A DNA stretch of 64,000 nucleotides from Acanthaster planci. Its lineage: Eukaryota; Echinodermata; Asteroidea; Valvatida; Acanthasteridae. The stretch is from contig NW_019091489.1 of NCBI RefSeq assembly GCF_001949145.1, positions 417,912 through 481,911 of the forward strand, in the 5' to 3' direction. Position numbers and translations under genes: made by a program. The notes below the pieces were generated by a model. It did not search any database. It was not told the DNA's origin and saw nothing but the letters and a program-made list of their open reading frames with translations. How positions within the stretch are numbered: the stretch's first letter is position 1; every line of letters starts with the position of its first letter. Of this stretch, positions 1-11,900 are shown piece after piece.

Positions 1-436
1 GCATGAAGTGGTTAAGAACCACACCTTGTCCAAAAGAGATTGATTCTATGGTGTACCCGCAAACCCATTTCTCATGTCATCAAAAGCGCTCCACCACCGC
101 AGTGATGAGCCACACAGCACCGCTGCATGCTAATCTGGCCCCTATTGAAAAGAGGTCAGCAGTGCACTGAGCCAGGCTCGTGAACAAGAGAAAGTTGCAT
201 AACACTGCACAATCTGGGCTCTGTTTACAAGGCTGCAGGCCTGGCTAAAATACTCGAGGGTCAATGAAGGTCACCTGTCAAGGTAGAGTAGTGCCTAAAG
301 ATTACTTGGTGCAGCTTTCAACGTCTGTGAAATGAAATGATGAATTTTTGAAGAATTTTGAAAACGGAAAAAATGATAATCATGCCGACCCAGCATATCA
401 ACACTGAAAAATGCTCCGGCATGAAGTGTTTAAGCA
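1..436 (-). repeat. TTAA-type MITE, copy 1 (partial)
   Basis: This stretch is the reverse complement of the dispersed repeat seen complete at 22117-22737. Shared blocks include the GCTCCACCACCGCAGTGATG block near 89-110, the TGGGCTCT block near 215 and the GAATTTTTGAAGAATTTTG block near 342-360. The right terminus is a CCGGCATGAAGTGTTTAAG end at about 415-433, matching the inverted ends of the other copies. The left end is cut by the window or disturbed, because a similar GAAGTGGTTAAG end also lies at 5-16. It is probably a non-autonomous piggyBac-like element, which is inferred from TTAA flanks at copy 3. No coding capacity is seen. Confidence 0.65.
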
Positions 437-1269
437 ACAAAAGTAACATTTTCATTTTGGGGAGTATTTGAAATGTCAGGGAGGTGTTGCCATGCACCTG
501 AACGAGACAGAATGACATTGTACCGTCCGGTCACAGACTTGTACATGTACGTGTATATTCATATTGTACCATACATACACGTAGATTGGTTGAGGAAGTT
601 AACTAGCGCTTACATGTACATGTATATTGTGCATTGGACCACGCAGGGATCAAATCTTTCGATTGTGGGAGCCTATCTTTCCTGAAAAGGAGATCAAAAA
701 GGTACGTGGATCGGATCTGGATCAGATCCCAATCCACCTGTTAACACTTGTCGTTGATGCCCTTTGTTTCCTCGTAGAATCCAGTTGAGCACGGTTATAA
801 ATGTTAAATGTGTGAAAGATCTTTAGTTTAAACATAGGAAATTGGTGTGCCATCTTGCAAAAATATGCTATGGTAAAAAAATCTTCCTCTTCCATTAAAA
901 ATGGTCTAGAAACTTTTTAAAAATTCAGCCTTGCAGTAAATGTTCAAATTGTACCAATTTTACATGCCATGCATGTACATGAACATCATACTGTAAATTG
1001 CTAAAAGTTAAATTTAACGAGATTGAGCTCGAGTACAAGAAATACAGAAAGAAAACACATACATAGCGGTCATAACATATCATACATGTACATGTAACTG
1101 TGAGACCCTTGTGTGAAAAGTAATACTGGTTGGAGTGTACATCTGTTACACCTGCGAAATCCTTAGACAATATTCCTGATGACTTTTGAACAATTTAGAT
1201 GATTATTGTTATTCATGTATATGTACAGTGTACATGTATTTTTAATTCAGAAATATTTAATCAACTACA
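437..1269. other. No gene seen; TACATG-rich spacer
   Basis: I see no coding sequence, RNA gene or clear transposon here. The stretch carries several short palindromic TACATGTA/GTACATGTAC runs (for example near 541-551, 612-625, 1084-1096 and 1207-1223), the motif scattered through the whole window. The short open frames lack recognisable protein features. Confidence 0.5.
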
Positions 1270-1708
1270 TTAAATTATTACTATTATTAAATTCAATTTA
1301 TATATATTTCATAAAAAATGTTCAGGAGTGCTCAACAATATAAAAAAAAACCTATTAGAACAACTATTTACAAAGACCCAAAATAATTAAAATAAACACA
1401 ATTTAACATTGATTAAAAGTTTAAACCAAACATGGTGGGACTTCCACACGCGGCCAGCACCAGTTCTCCCTCCAACGACCCATCGTGCGTCCAAGATTCA
1501 GCCCGAAAATTGGAAGCACTCTCCGAGAGAACACCCAGATTCTCCCAGACAGGTCCAACAAAATTAAAGAGGACAAAATTACAATCAATATTAACAATCA
1601 CCCAGAGCCTAGAAATTAATAATATGCTTTCTTAAAAAGATATGTTTTTAACATTGATTTAAAAGTAATGACACTGGTAGCACTTCTAATATTACATGGA
1701 AGCTTATT

Positions 1709-1996
1709 CTAGAGATGTGGCGCACAATACTCAAATGCTCGATCTCCGAGGGTAGCCTTAGCCCGACCTAAAGGATAATTGAGGAGGACACCATCACTGG
1801 AACTACGAAGATGGTAACGGTTCCAAGACCTTACAGACACAAGCTGAGTTAAGTATTGAGGAGCTAAATCATGTAAGACTTTGTATGTCATCAACAAAAT
1901 TTTAAATTCAATTCTATATAAAACCGGAAGCCAATGTAAATCAATAAGAAGAGGAGTAATTCGACAAAATGTGTCTTGTAGACGAGTTGTGCACAA
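1709..1996 (-). pseudogene. C-terminal domain of the CR1/L2-like polyprotein
   Basis: This 95-residue frame matches the conserved C-terminal segment of CR1/L2-type polyproteins. It has LHWLPVLYRIEFKILLMTYK, then LAPQYL, an RSSSDGVLL patch and GDRAFEYCAPHL. The segment follows the RT core by about 240 bp that contains stops (1997-2234), so it is separated from it by decay. Its function in the clade is unclear; it is thought to lie in the thumb/connection region. Recognition is by motif only. Confidence 0.75.
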
Positions 1997-2234
1997 GCAT
2001 TCTGTACCCTCTGGAGCTGATTAATATGAGTACTGGGTAAGCCATAAAACAAACTATTACAGTAATCCAATCTACTTGAGATAAATCAGTGTCTCAGTAC
2101 ATTCCTTGGAGAAGATATTTCCGAATGTGCCTAATATTATGCAGATAATAGAATGCGCCCCCACAAACCTTAGTAATATGAATTTTCATAGACATACAAT
2201 GTACATGTACATGTGTTGGCGTCAAACCAGGTAC

Positions 2235-3479
2235 CTACATGTAAGTTACAAGCTGTAGCCAAGGGTGAAATGGCAGATTCACAACATGAATACCATCCAA
2301 AGTTACCTTGGATATTTGTTGACGAGTGCCAATAATGATATATTCCGTTTTATTGTCATTCAGAAATAATCCATTATTAAACATCCATTGTCTGACATCG
2401 TGTTTGCAAGCCTCCATAGCTGACAGGGCAAATTCCTGACTACCAGTTTCATCTGGACAAAATGATAAATACAACTGAATATCATCAGCATAGCCATGGA
2501 TTCTTGGGTGATGAGCATTGACGATGTCAAACAGCTGACTAGTGTACAAGATAAACAATAAAGGACCTAAACATGACCCTTGAGGAACACCCCATTCAGT
2601 ATTACGTTTACTACATAGTTTACCATTGACCAAAGCCCTTTGAGATCTACCACTCAAATATGAGTTAAACCAGTTTAGGGCAGTGCCAATAATTCCAAAA
2701 GGTGACTGGAGTAAACTCAAAAAAACATCGTGATCTAATGTGTCGAAAGCTGCACTCAAATCTAATAACACCAGAAGTGTAACGTGTTTCCTGTTCATGG
2801 CCATCAACAAATCATTTTGAACTTTCAATAAGGCAGTTTCTGTACTGTGAAATTTACGATAAGATGACTGCATAACTGGATATAGATTATTCCGTGTCAG
2901 ATGAGACTGCAATTGATCAGCAACGGCCCTTTCCAGCAGCTTCGAAATAAACTGTAAATTACACACAGGTCGAAAATTCTCTACTTTGCCCTCAAGTCCA
3001 GGTTTTTTTAATAAAGGGAGAACAACAGCCAATTTCCAAGCAGCTGGAAATTCCCCGCTCTTTAGTGAAAGATTAATCAATTTAGTAACAAATGGTAAAA
3101 AGGAGTCCAAACAGTCGACAAACAGATTAGTAGGAATCGGGTCAAGAATGCACGTTTTCTTACTGGAGCCAGTCACCAGTTTACGAACACAATTTTGAGA
3201 TAATTGACCAAAATCAGTAAAAGTGGGTGGCTCTGGGTGTGAAACAAACATATTATAAGTGGGTGAAGGATTAATGCAATTCAATTTCAGCCTAATAGTA
3301 CTAATTTTCTGGACAAAGAAATCACTCATATGATTCGCAAGTTGTAGAGCATCGGTATGTGGAGGTAAAACAGAAACCCTATTAAGAAAGAGAGAACCAC
3401 AGGCCCTAAAAAGCCTTTTGGGATCAGTACTATTCTTTTGTATAAAGTTGGTATAGTATTCCCGACAAGCAATCTTCAT
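2235..3479 (-). pseudogene. Reverse transcriptase domain of the CR1/L2-like element
   Basis: This is a 414-residue open frame with the ordered motifs of a non-LTR reverse transcriptase: a fingers motif (NFRPVCNL), LLDLSAAFDTLDHD with the first catalytic Asp, GVPQGSCLGPLLFILYT, and HGYADDIQLYLSF, whose ADD pair provides the other two catalytic aspartates. All three are present, so the core is intact although the polyprotein around it is not. The frame starts at an ATG overlapping the preceding stop in a run of five T residues, so the break is probably a one-base slip rather than a natural start. The RT copies element RNA at the nicked target. The DLSAAFDTLDHD style points to the CR1/L2/Rex group rather than L1 or RTE. 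Confidence 0.85.
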
Positions 3480-4307
3480 TAAAAAGTAACATTATTTTTC
3501 TTGGATTTAAACATGTTTAGATCGTGCTGTAATCCAGTCAAACGCCATTTCCTCTCAAGTTTCCTTCTTTCACACTTGGCTAATTTGATATTATTATTAT
3601 ACCAGGGTACATGTGGTCGAACAATTAGTGTTTTGGACTTAAGTGGAGCATGACGATCAATAATAATTCCCATGGTATCATCGTACAAATCAACCATACC
3701 ATTGAGATTCTTTGAATCAATAAGAACGTAATCCTCATAAAATTCAGAATTACAAATGTCATTATTAAACTTTGCCAAGTCGATAGCCTTTAATTTCCTA
3801 TGACACATCTTTCACAGATAAACAGGACCTTTTCAACTGGATATTGCACAAAACAGGCAAATGATCTGAGAACAATTCACCAGAGATCGGTGTTCCCAAT
3901 GTAACCGATTCTGATTGAAAAGTAATTATTAAATACACTATGTGACCGTGTATATGAGTAGGAGTGATGACATGCTGTTGTAAACTCATAGATTCCAGTA
4001 TCTCAGCAAAACGCATGGAATCGTGATTTTGAACCATGTCAACATGAATATTAAAATCTCTAGTAATCACAAGGGGTTCATGAGATAATATAACCGTTTC
4101 TAGATAGTCAGAAAACTCATCAATAAATGCATTAACAGTGATTTGGTGATTAGATGAATATGGTGGTCGATAGACAATAACCAGTCTAAGAGACTGCGAA
4201 CCGGACCTAATCAACCATTCCGAGAATTCGAAGGATTGACGTTCTCCGGCTGCCGTCTTGCTGGCATCCATACCATCACGGAGAAGCAATGCAGTGCCTC
4301 CCCCCAT
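3479..4307 (-). pseudogene. AP endonuclease domain and linker of the CR1/L2-like element
   Basis: Two overlapping minus frames (3798-4307 and 3479-3808) carry the second half of an APE-type endonuclease and the linker to the RT. Visible motifs are VIVYRPPY, TRDFNIHVD (usually GDFN, here Gly to Arg), a degenerate HIVYLIIT where a conserved Asp is expected, and the catalytic-type SDHLPV near the end. The linker contains the usual HAPLK and PWYN motifs and an RRKLERKWR stretch. The N-terminal part of the endonuclease (about 4308-4600) is too scrambled to read. The domain nicks target DNA in this class. The frame break near 3800 and the altered catalytic positions indicate an inactive remnant. 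Confidence 0.75.
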
Positions 4308-4601
4308 CCGGCTGGTTCTTGGGTGATCTAGCAGCTTGAATCCCTAGGGTTGCCTCCAGTCTGCAAGCATCATCAACATCCCTGAACCACGTTTCTGTCA
4401 GGGCAAAAATGTCTTCTCCAGAACTACAGTACATACATAATCAAGAAAGTCCACCGATTTATTCCTAAGAGATTGAGTATTAAGGATGCAGAGTCTCACA
4501 GTGTGATCCTCTCCACGATTTACAGACAATTGATAGTGAGGAATGTGCGTCACTGGTGTTAAGGTGCGATTGATTGATCACCAATAGTTACCACGAAAGG
4601 G

Positions 4602-5315
4602 TCAAGAGAGCTGGTCGATCAAAACAGGAATGTCTTGTGGTTTGTCACCGACAAAAACCGAAACTGGAATCAGTGTACGATTGATGTCATGCCTTGATTG
4701 ATACCTCTCTGGGAAACGATGGCGCGGAAAATTGTCAACAGTGACAGAAATTTTCCGACGGTGTCCACCACGACTTCCACGTCGGCGAGGAATACCCGTA
4801 GCTCGAAGCAGATGAACAATACTACGGTCCAAGGGTGGACTCCGTTGTCGAAAACTAAGTAACGGGGTACGTGAATATGTAACTCTATCCGATGTACCGG
4901 GTAGATGAGAGTCCGATGAGCAGTCATCCGTGAAAGCTGGTGTGTTCCTCACCAGATTTTTGGACGGGCCTGGATTAATTGAAATGTCCATGTAGATGGT
5001 CAAGTCGATGAACGGATCATGGCTGGCCACAACAAGACACAGGAGACCATGTTTACCCCAGACAACAACAGGTCTTTTGACTGACCGGACATTAATCACA
5101 GTAGAGGAAAATGTACCACGCTGGTGAAGTGGGCACTCAGTTGCAACCATGAAACTGTGATGCACAATTACAGACGATGATTCAGGCAGTCCAAATGAAA
5201 AGGTGGTGCAATGCACAAGGCCTAGGCCTACATGGCCTAGTAGTAGAAGTAGTAATAACAGAAGTCCAAAAATAGATGTCATTTCTCCAATGGGTAGGGT
5301 GCCACCCCAAATCAC
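4602..5315 (-). CDS. Non-LTR leader protein with signal-peptide-like start and 2A-like NPGP motif
   Basis: This 237-residue frame opens the CR1/L2-like element. Residues 11-35 form a leucine-rich hydrophobic stretch after a methionine at residue 12, resembling a signal peptide. At residues 110-117 it reads DISINPGP, the core of 2A-like ribosome-skipping peptides (family consensus D-V/I-E-x-N-P-G-P), with Ser at the usual Glu position. After it come a Ser/Thr-rich stretch and an Arg-rich stretch (around residues 170-190) that could bind nucleic acid. In invertebrate CR1/L2 elements an NPGP motif commonly sits near the start of the polyprotein. That this one still functions is doubtful, since the motif deviates and the element is broken downstream. 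Confidence 0.65.
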   Translation of the reverse strand: MIWGGTLPIGEMTSIFGLLLLLLLLLGHVGLGLVHCTTFSFGLPESSSVIVHHSFMVATECPLHQRGTFSSTVINVRSVKRPVVVWGKHGLLCLVVASHDPFIDLTIYMDISINPGPSKNLVRNTPAFTDDCSSDSHLPGTSDRVTYSRTPLLSFRQRSPPLDRSIVHLLRATGIPRRRGSRGGHRRKISVTVDNFPRHRFPERYQSRHDINRTLIPVSVFVGDKPQDIPVLIDQLS

Positions 5316-5330
5316 AGCAACAAAATTCAG

Positions 5331-7741
5331 TATTACAAGTTTCAGTCAACCACAGTTAATAAAATAGCAAGCTATACATACACACACAGGTCGACGATAA
5401 AAACAGCAGAAGATTCCCTGACGGTAGGTAGTTGATGGTAAAACGATGTGGATAAAAAACAACGATTAAAATCAAGAAAATCATTATGAGATGTAGGGCC
5501 AGTGTACATGTACATGTATGTACTGCACTGTATAAATTTCTCTACATTGTTCTTTAATGACCGATGTAGTTTTTTCGTTGTAGGCATATTCCTGATGGGT
5601 AACCTGCTGTGTACATGTATGTACTGTACATGAATGTGTATTCATCATGTCTGATGAACTGATATGGAGGTGCAACAAACCCAACATCGTGATGCATTTG
5701 CGGGCAAGAGAGGCAGACTTGGGAAAATCCCCTGCATATAGACGCAATTGTCGCATGTGGAGAACTCTGATTTGTGATGTAAGTATACAAAATGCTTAAT
5801 GTGTGGAAAAATATGAATACTAACTGACTACTTATTGATGTAGTGTATTGGGTCATACGGTTGATGAAGATTGTAGGACATAGGAAATATTCATTTCCTC
5901 TCAAGCCCCAGTTTTAAGGAAGGCCTGTTTTACCTCTGTACATGTACATGTTTGTCTTATTTGTTGGGTAATAGGGCAGAACGAAGAGAAGCGGGATCTC
6001 TTTCTTTGATTTAATTCACCTGACTGGGTTCACGTGAGTCTCACCTTGTTGATGAAGGAGGGCTAAATCTTCTTGGTTTATCCTTGTTCAATTCAACTTT
6101 CTCCTCAAAATTTATTGAGTTTTGCATACAGTTATATTGTGCTACAGGTTTCTTCATCTGCAAAATACATGCACTGACTTAGGGTGGGCTGAATCCAAAA
6201 CGATATACTGAAATGTACATGTATCAGTGTTTAGAAGATACATGTACATGTACATGTACTTGAGTATCCAGTTTCTCTTCTATTTTGAACCGTTCACCTT
6301 AGTAGATGACAAGATCAAAGAAGTGACCTGGTTGTTTGGGATCAAATATTATTAAGACATTTCCATACATGTACATGTATGTGATGTAACTCACAATTGC
6401 ATTTACACAGGGTGAACTTACGTCACATGCATGTATTTGGGACTGCATTTGCTTTCCATTGCCACACCTACATGTATTTTCTGTCTGAAAAAGTTGCCAC
6501 TGAACTCAACTTTGTTCTAACAGGCAGCGTGTGTGGTCTCTTGTTGGTTTGGGGATTGTATACAGTCTGCTGTTGACTTTTTTGGTTGCATTGTAAACTG
6601 ACTCAATAACTTCATCTTATGAATTAGAGTTTAAAGAATTTCACTCCATCTTGATCATGTTGATGGATTAAGCCACAAATACATGTACATGTATACAGCA
6701 AACAAGCCAGTTATCAGTTCAAGAGCACTCTCCACCCAGCCACCTTCGTCAGTCCTTTGAATATTATTAAACAATTTGAGTCTGCCCTATTTCTCAATCA
6801 AAGACAATAAATATAAGGAGAACGGGCTTCTCCAGACTGCATCCACCATGCATCACACTGTCTGGTGATTTTATGAGAATAAGCACTGAATGTTTCAAAT
6901 TCAAACAAATCTATATCTTCCCCATCTTGTTTGCCTTTTTTCCCTACACTTTTCCCAGTCCTGTGGGACAGAGTATTCATCGTGGTATCAGATGCCATGA
7001 CCTGTTTTTTCTCCACGTGCACATCAACTTCTCACATTCCCAAAGGCACATAAACTGCAAGCATGCCATAGAAATGATATCACATTCTCCATACTCTCAT
7101 TTAGACCTCACTCAGCAAACATTAATTGAACTGGAAATAAGAATACAGAATCTGCTTGAGCATGGGTTGGAGATTGAATAAAAGCCCCCCCCAAAAAAAA
7201 TCATTAAATGCAAACGGCCAAGGAGAGGTCTATCTGATCCTGTTAAATTAATAAGAAGTAAAAAATCAGGTTAAGATGATCTCCATTGAGCTAAAAGCAA
7301 AAAAAGTTTGTCGCTATGTCATAAAACCTTTCAGAACAGATAAGACTACATGTACATGTATACATGTACATGTACATGAGGGGATACGAAAGTTATCAGG
7401 TCCACATTATGAAGAGATTGACAGGGATTTATTATTATTATTATTAATGTTGGTTTATTTAATCCAAATTGCCAATAGCAGCCCGAGGGTTGAATTGCAG
7501 GGCAGTTATACAACAGAATTTTAAAAGGGCTAAGTAGACAAAAAAGATAAAACAGCATACACAGATAAGCTTAACTTTCAATTTACATAATAATATTAAA
7601 GCGGTAAAAACACCTAAAGGTATTTGTATGGTGGAATTTACATAACAAAAACTACACGTTTGTTAAAAATGACAGGGGTTACTAGACAATACATTACATA
7701 GGAGACAGATGACGGGAGTTAAAAAGATGGATTTATCAATT
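5331..7741. other. No gene seen; dense TACATG palindromes
   Basis: The stretch contains no recognisable exon or transposon domain. It is AT-rich and holds many TACATGTA-type runs, the densest being 7348-7379. A 102-residue open frame at 6873-7181 and several minus-strand frames have no family features and look like chance. A (TTA)n run lies near 7429-7445. Confidence 0.45.
7348..7379. repeat. Palindromic TACATG/CATGTA run
   Basis: This is a 32-bp stretch built only of TACATG and CATGTA steps and is self-complementary around its centre. Shorter runs of the same kind recur dozens of times across the window, for example at 6239-6259 and 27714-27728. It is a low-complexity genome-wide motif rather than a local feature. 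Confidence 0.8.
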
Positions 7742-8830
7742 TTATGAAATAAGGGAGTGGGCTGTTGCTGAAGTGTTAAGTTTTGCAGGTGAATTCTTGA
7801 AGAATTCTATTTGATCTGAGGTGCATCCAGTGATTACTGAGGGATTTATTAAACCATGCATTAAATCTATCAGAATTAAAAGTATTAAGAGCAAATTAGT
7901 ACAACGATCAGTTCTTCTGCTAACGAGTGTTTCAAGTCGGAGGACATTTAAGGCGTGGTCATAAGTTACAAGTGTACAATCAGTCAAGTATGATGTGATG
8001 TCCACACCCTTTTCTGGATTGATTCTAAGTTAACAGAACATGTAATTCCAGAGTGCCGCAAGGGAGGTAAGTATTCTAAAACAGGTCTGATGTATTCTTG
8101 TATACAATAACGAGGTCAGCACGAGTTAGGCTGCACTTTTTTCATTTCATTAATATGAAGAGCTTTCTATTGGCTTTGCTAGTGATGTCGGTTACATGTA
8201 GGTGACTACATGTATCTCATTTTAGGTTATGCTGTAGTGTACACGTAACACCCAATAGCTTCACACTCTGAACTTGATCAAGAAGAACGCCAGCTGTATA
8301 AAACTGTGTGTTAGGGAGTTCCGGTCTACCATAGTACATGTAAATCGGCATGAAGTGACATTTGTATGGGTTATTCAGATTGTTACTCAGTCGTCCACAT
8401 ACTTCCAGCATATATGTTGGGCATCATTTGCTGCATTGTTAATGTAGGCTAAAAAAATCAGTGGACCAAGCTTTGTACTTTGGGGAATGCCACCAGTCAG
8501 TACTTGCCACTCAGAAAGGGTTTGTTTGTACTTAACTCTTTGTTCATGCTGAGATAAGAAAATGAACAATCTACATGTACTTCACAATGGACGGAGAAAC
8601 GTCCAAGTCTAAAAGAGTTTTCACTTTCGTGGTTCACCATGTCAAATGCTTTAGTGAAATTTGTAAGCACATACATGTGCTTGTTTTACATACAAAGTGT
8701 GGTCATTCCTTTGTTCTCCTGTGGTTAAGGAAACTTGAGGGAAATGCTGCTTTTTCTCCAACTGGGATAACTCTTTCCAGCTGGGTTTTTAATGATGATT
8801 TCCTGGACTGTTCCTCTTCATTTTGCCACA
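7742..8830 (-). pseudogene. Second non-LTR retrotransposon, RT fragment
   Basis: Minus-strand pieces in several frames spell a decayed reverse transcriptase. An FTKAFDMVNH motif (first catalytic Asp) lies near 8620-8655. Then come LTGGIPQSTKLGPLIFLAYINN and KYVDD at 8387-8569; the usual motif is GxPQGTKLGP, so Gly is changed to Ser. Next comes VKLLGVTC at 8217-8411, and a C-terminal tail at 7742-8005. The PQxTKLGPLxFL and VDD wording differs from the RT at 2235-3479, so this is another family. Endonuclease and leader were not found. The 3' end may be the CR1/L2-like tail near 7550-7740, but this is uncertain. Confidence 0.65.
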
Positions 8831-11100
8831 AATAACCTTGACCCCTAAATGCCTCCGAAACTGTTTTTCAGAGAGGGGAAAACATTGTGTGGATGTGTGA
8901 GTCCACACAATGACATCTCACCCTACATTATGTGGACTTCTTTTGTGCAGAGGTCCACACTATGTATGCCACGCCTGCACAAGGGTGCATACAAAACTAG
9001 GAATATTAGCACCGGAAACTGACTGGTGTTAAACGTCAACAAGACAATGGGTGGTGGAGATACTTTGTTGATATCCAAATTACCTGTTATCTATTTTGGG
9101 CCCAATAGAATCCATATTTCAATGTTGTTCAATGTCAATGTTATTCACAGTTAACTCCTTCAAACTTCCAACTCTGTTATTTCCAAAGTAAAATCTTAAT
9201 TATTTCAATTCATATACACATAGAATTATTTACGCACTTTCCTTAATTTAAGTTTAATCTTCATGGTGAAGTTCCAGCTGATAGAACTCAGTTAGCATTG
9301 GACACACTCAGTTCAGCTGGACTACATGTGGCCATTGTACAAATAGTCAAGAACCATGGGTTTCCGGCTATGTGCATGTACAGTGTAAAACAATTACTGA
9401 AACTCATCCAGCTATTTGCTCCAACCATGCAATATATTCACAGATTCTTAATATATCAAGAATAAGTTGGGTGTGGTATCATTCATACATAATTTTATTT
9501 CAAGCACCTACACTTAAATTCATTTGTTGACAAGAAAATGATCGAAATCAAAGGGCATAAATAAACACGCAAATTTTCAGGAGACGAAAAATCATGGAAA
9601 ACACAGAACTTATGGTTATTTCTTCATCTTAAATGTTGAAAGGCAGAGTGTTGCTATATGGATGGTCTATAGGACAAATAAGGCAGTTTTTTGCATTGCC
9701 AAGAGATTTTGGCACTGAATTAGCCAAACTGGCATATCAGGCCAAATTGGTAGAAGCTTACACTGATTTGCTTACAAAACCTGCTGCATCAGGCATCTGT
9801 AGGCAATTTGACACTGGTATCTGTCACACTCTGCTTCATTCTCATATACTCCAAATTTTGATTTGTCTTCCTTGTCGATCAAAAAACGTTCTGATTAGTA
9901 AATGCACACACAACCCTTTTGACTTCTGTCCACATTCTTTCACTCATGTTCATATTGATAGTAATAAATAGACATCAATAACCATGGCCACTCAGACAGA
10001 TTTAGATGATTTGATGCATGGCGTCCAGGCAGGTTGAATGCAACCTATTTTGAATGGCTGAAAAGAAAACTACTGGGAAATTACGAGTACTTAATTGGTC
10101 TAAAACTATTTGCATAATTCATTTGTATCTTAGGGATGGTATCATAGTGGTAGCGCATAATAAAAAGGCCTGAAATGGAACAAAATGAATGGGGGGGAGG
10201 GGAGAAGGATACTTGTGACACCGGATATGACTTTTGAAACTCCTCCTCTCTTGGGAACATTAAAGTAATGGGCCAGGGGGAGGGGGGAAGACGTGTTGAA
10301 AAGCATTACCCACCAACTATCACTAAAAAATTACTGATTGCTGTGCTGTTCATGAAGCTGTGTAACATCGTTTTGAAAGAAAATGAGGAGTGGCCGTCTA
10401 TGAGAGCAAATCTCATTTCCCTCGCTAGAATAATCCTGAAAATGTTTTAAAGAAAAATTAACACCAGCCGATTATTCTTTGAACTTTGCTTGCACAGACC
10501 GGTTCTTCCATGTTGTTTTCTTAGCCATGGAAACACTCATTTTTAAGAACACAGACTGTGAAAAAAAACGAAATTCATGGTGTTGACCAAACTCCACTCC
10601 ACTCAACGTGCTGGAGTGACAGGAATGATTATTTCCCTTCCCTATAAACTTAGCTCAAAAGAGTAATATGATAGTGGGAGAAGAGAAATACATGTTCAGA
10701 TTTCAGAAAATAGATGTTAGAAAATAGATAGTCTTGAAACTATGCAAAAAGGAAGGATTTTAATATGAAGTAAACGTCTCAAATTCAAGAATTTGATATA
10801 AGGGTCATTTGTTTGAAATTTCAACCGTAGAATGTGATTCTAGGTCAAACATTTTCAAATCAGTGTTTTACACCTGAGTGCTCTAGTACATGTACATGTG
10901 AACAAAGGAATGTCTCCACAAGGATAAATTTTGAATATGTGTGCTTGTTTTATTTGCTTTTTTTCATTTATTATTTTTTGGACATTGGTTTGAGACTGTA
11001 GCATTTAGTTTGAGCATTCACTGAAATCTGGTGTTCTTGGTTCGTGTATGATACAACACCGGTATACTGGTATTTTTTTTGGTGATTTTATTTTTGACAG
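8831..11100. other. No gene seen; region upstream of first recognised DCAF17 exon
   Basis: I searched this stretch for an earlier DCAF17 exon ending in phase 0 and found none that could be supported. A short nested hairpin lies at 8883-8912. The open frame at 9633-9971 has no recognisable family. The pyrimidine-rich tract just before 11101 (T-rich from 11071) is the splice acceptor of the next exon. Confidence 0.45.
8883..8912. repeat. 11-bp-arm hairpin
   Basis: CATTGTGTGGA at 8883-8893 is perfectly complementary to TCCACACAATG at 8902-8912, with an 8-base loop. A second pair of similar arms (TGTGGAC near 8930 and GTCCACA near 8952) follows. It probably belongs to a small palindromic element. 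No transcript or termination role can be argued in a eukaryotic intron or spacer. Confidence 0.6.
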
Positions 11101-11162
11101 AAAAGTTCAGTTTATAAGAAGACTTGGAGTTTGACATCAAAAAATAAGATACACTACTTGGG
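11101..11162 (+). CDS. DCAF17 homologue, first exon seen in window
   Basis: This exon lies between a strong acceptor (T-rich tract then TTTTTGACAG) and a GTAAGT donor. It is phase 0 at the start and leaves two bases (GG) at the end, completed to a Gly codon by the next exon. It encodes about 20 residues with K-K-T-W-S-L-T-S and KIHYL, lining up with the KNVWTTHS...RIYF part of vertebrate DCAF17 around residues 45-70. DCAF17 is a mostly nuclear protein thought to act as a substrate receptor for the DDB1-CUL4 ubiquitin ligase; its loss in people causes Woodhouse-Sakati syndrome. Similarity here is weak on its own. The call rests on phase compatibility with the better-conserved exons downstream. 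Confidence 0.65.
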
Positions 11163-11900
11163 GTAAGTGTCTATTGAAGATAAGTTATCAATATTCAAGC
11201 AAATAGTATGATAACTATCATGTCTTGTTAGTTAGTAATCAATTATGAGGGAAGACTGTTAATCAGGGTCTTTATTGATTATCATCTTGAGCCTGTATTG
11301 CTACCGGTACATTGAGACTGTTAAGCAGGAAAGCTATTAAAGAACTGTGGGGCAGCAGGTCTATGAATCACAGTAATTTTATTGCTTTTGCTGTCCCTGG
11401 CCCATCCGGGAGTACTGTTTTGTTTTGTACTGTACCAATTTTTCTGTGTTATCCTGTCATGTCTACTGTTTTGGTCAAATACTACTAATAATAATAACTA
11501 AAGGTATTATGACCAGTTTCCTTGTTTTTTTTCCAAATATGCACATGTATTAATAGAGATCGGTTGTACATGGACGACTTCCGGACATGTTACAGTTTGT
11601 AAGTATGAATCTTAAATTTGTGACTTGTATCACTATTAAATCCGGTCATTGAATACGTATACGTTCTGAAATTTCTGCAGTCTTGCCATTTTTTGTTCCG
11701 TCATTTTTGGTAAACTTACATGGATTTACATGCACGTATCCTCGGAAAGCTTATTTTTTTGTCATTTCATATACATTCAGTCGTGTCTGTCAGGCTGTAA
11801 TTTCAAAGTCATCTTATTGTGTTAATGAAAGATTCTCGGAATCGGCCGGAGCAAGCACATTCTCGTAAATATTGTATAGTCTCAAAATGCCCATACAATA

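Larger units (their letters stand above)
1270..5330 (-). mobile_element. CR1/L2-like non-LTR retrotransposon, near full length, decayed
   Basis: On the minus strand, in order from about 5315 down to 1709, lie a leader with an NPGP motif, an apurinic endonuclease, a linker, a reverse transcriptase and the C-terminal segment typical of CR1/L2/Rex-type elements. The reading frame is broken into at least five pieces by frameshifts and stops, so the copy is dead. The 3' flank near 1277-1305 is an ATT-rich simple sequence, which fits the microsatellite-like 3' tails of this clade. Neither end was fixed and no target-site duplication was found. It lies upstream of the first recognised DCAF17 exon and opposite in orientation. 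Confidence 0.8.

Noticed and set aside
6873-7181. 102-residue open frame
   Set aside because: Low-complexity, His/Phe-rich peptide with an overlapping frame on the other strand and no motif.
9633-9971. 112-residue open frame
   Set aside because: No family resemblance, no splice or promoter context, and the composition is like that of the surrounding spacer.
9984-10036. Possible first DCAF17 exon (ACCATGG then MATQTDLDDLMHGVQAG)
   Set aside because: The only nearby donor-like GT would leave phase 1 while the next exon at 11101 needs phase 0, and the peptide does not match the family N-terminus.
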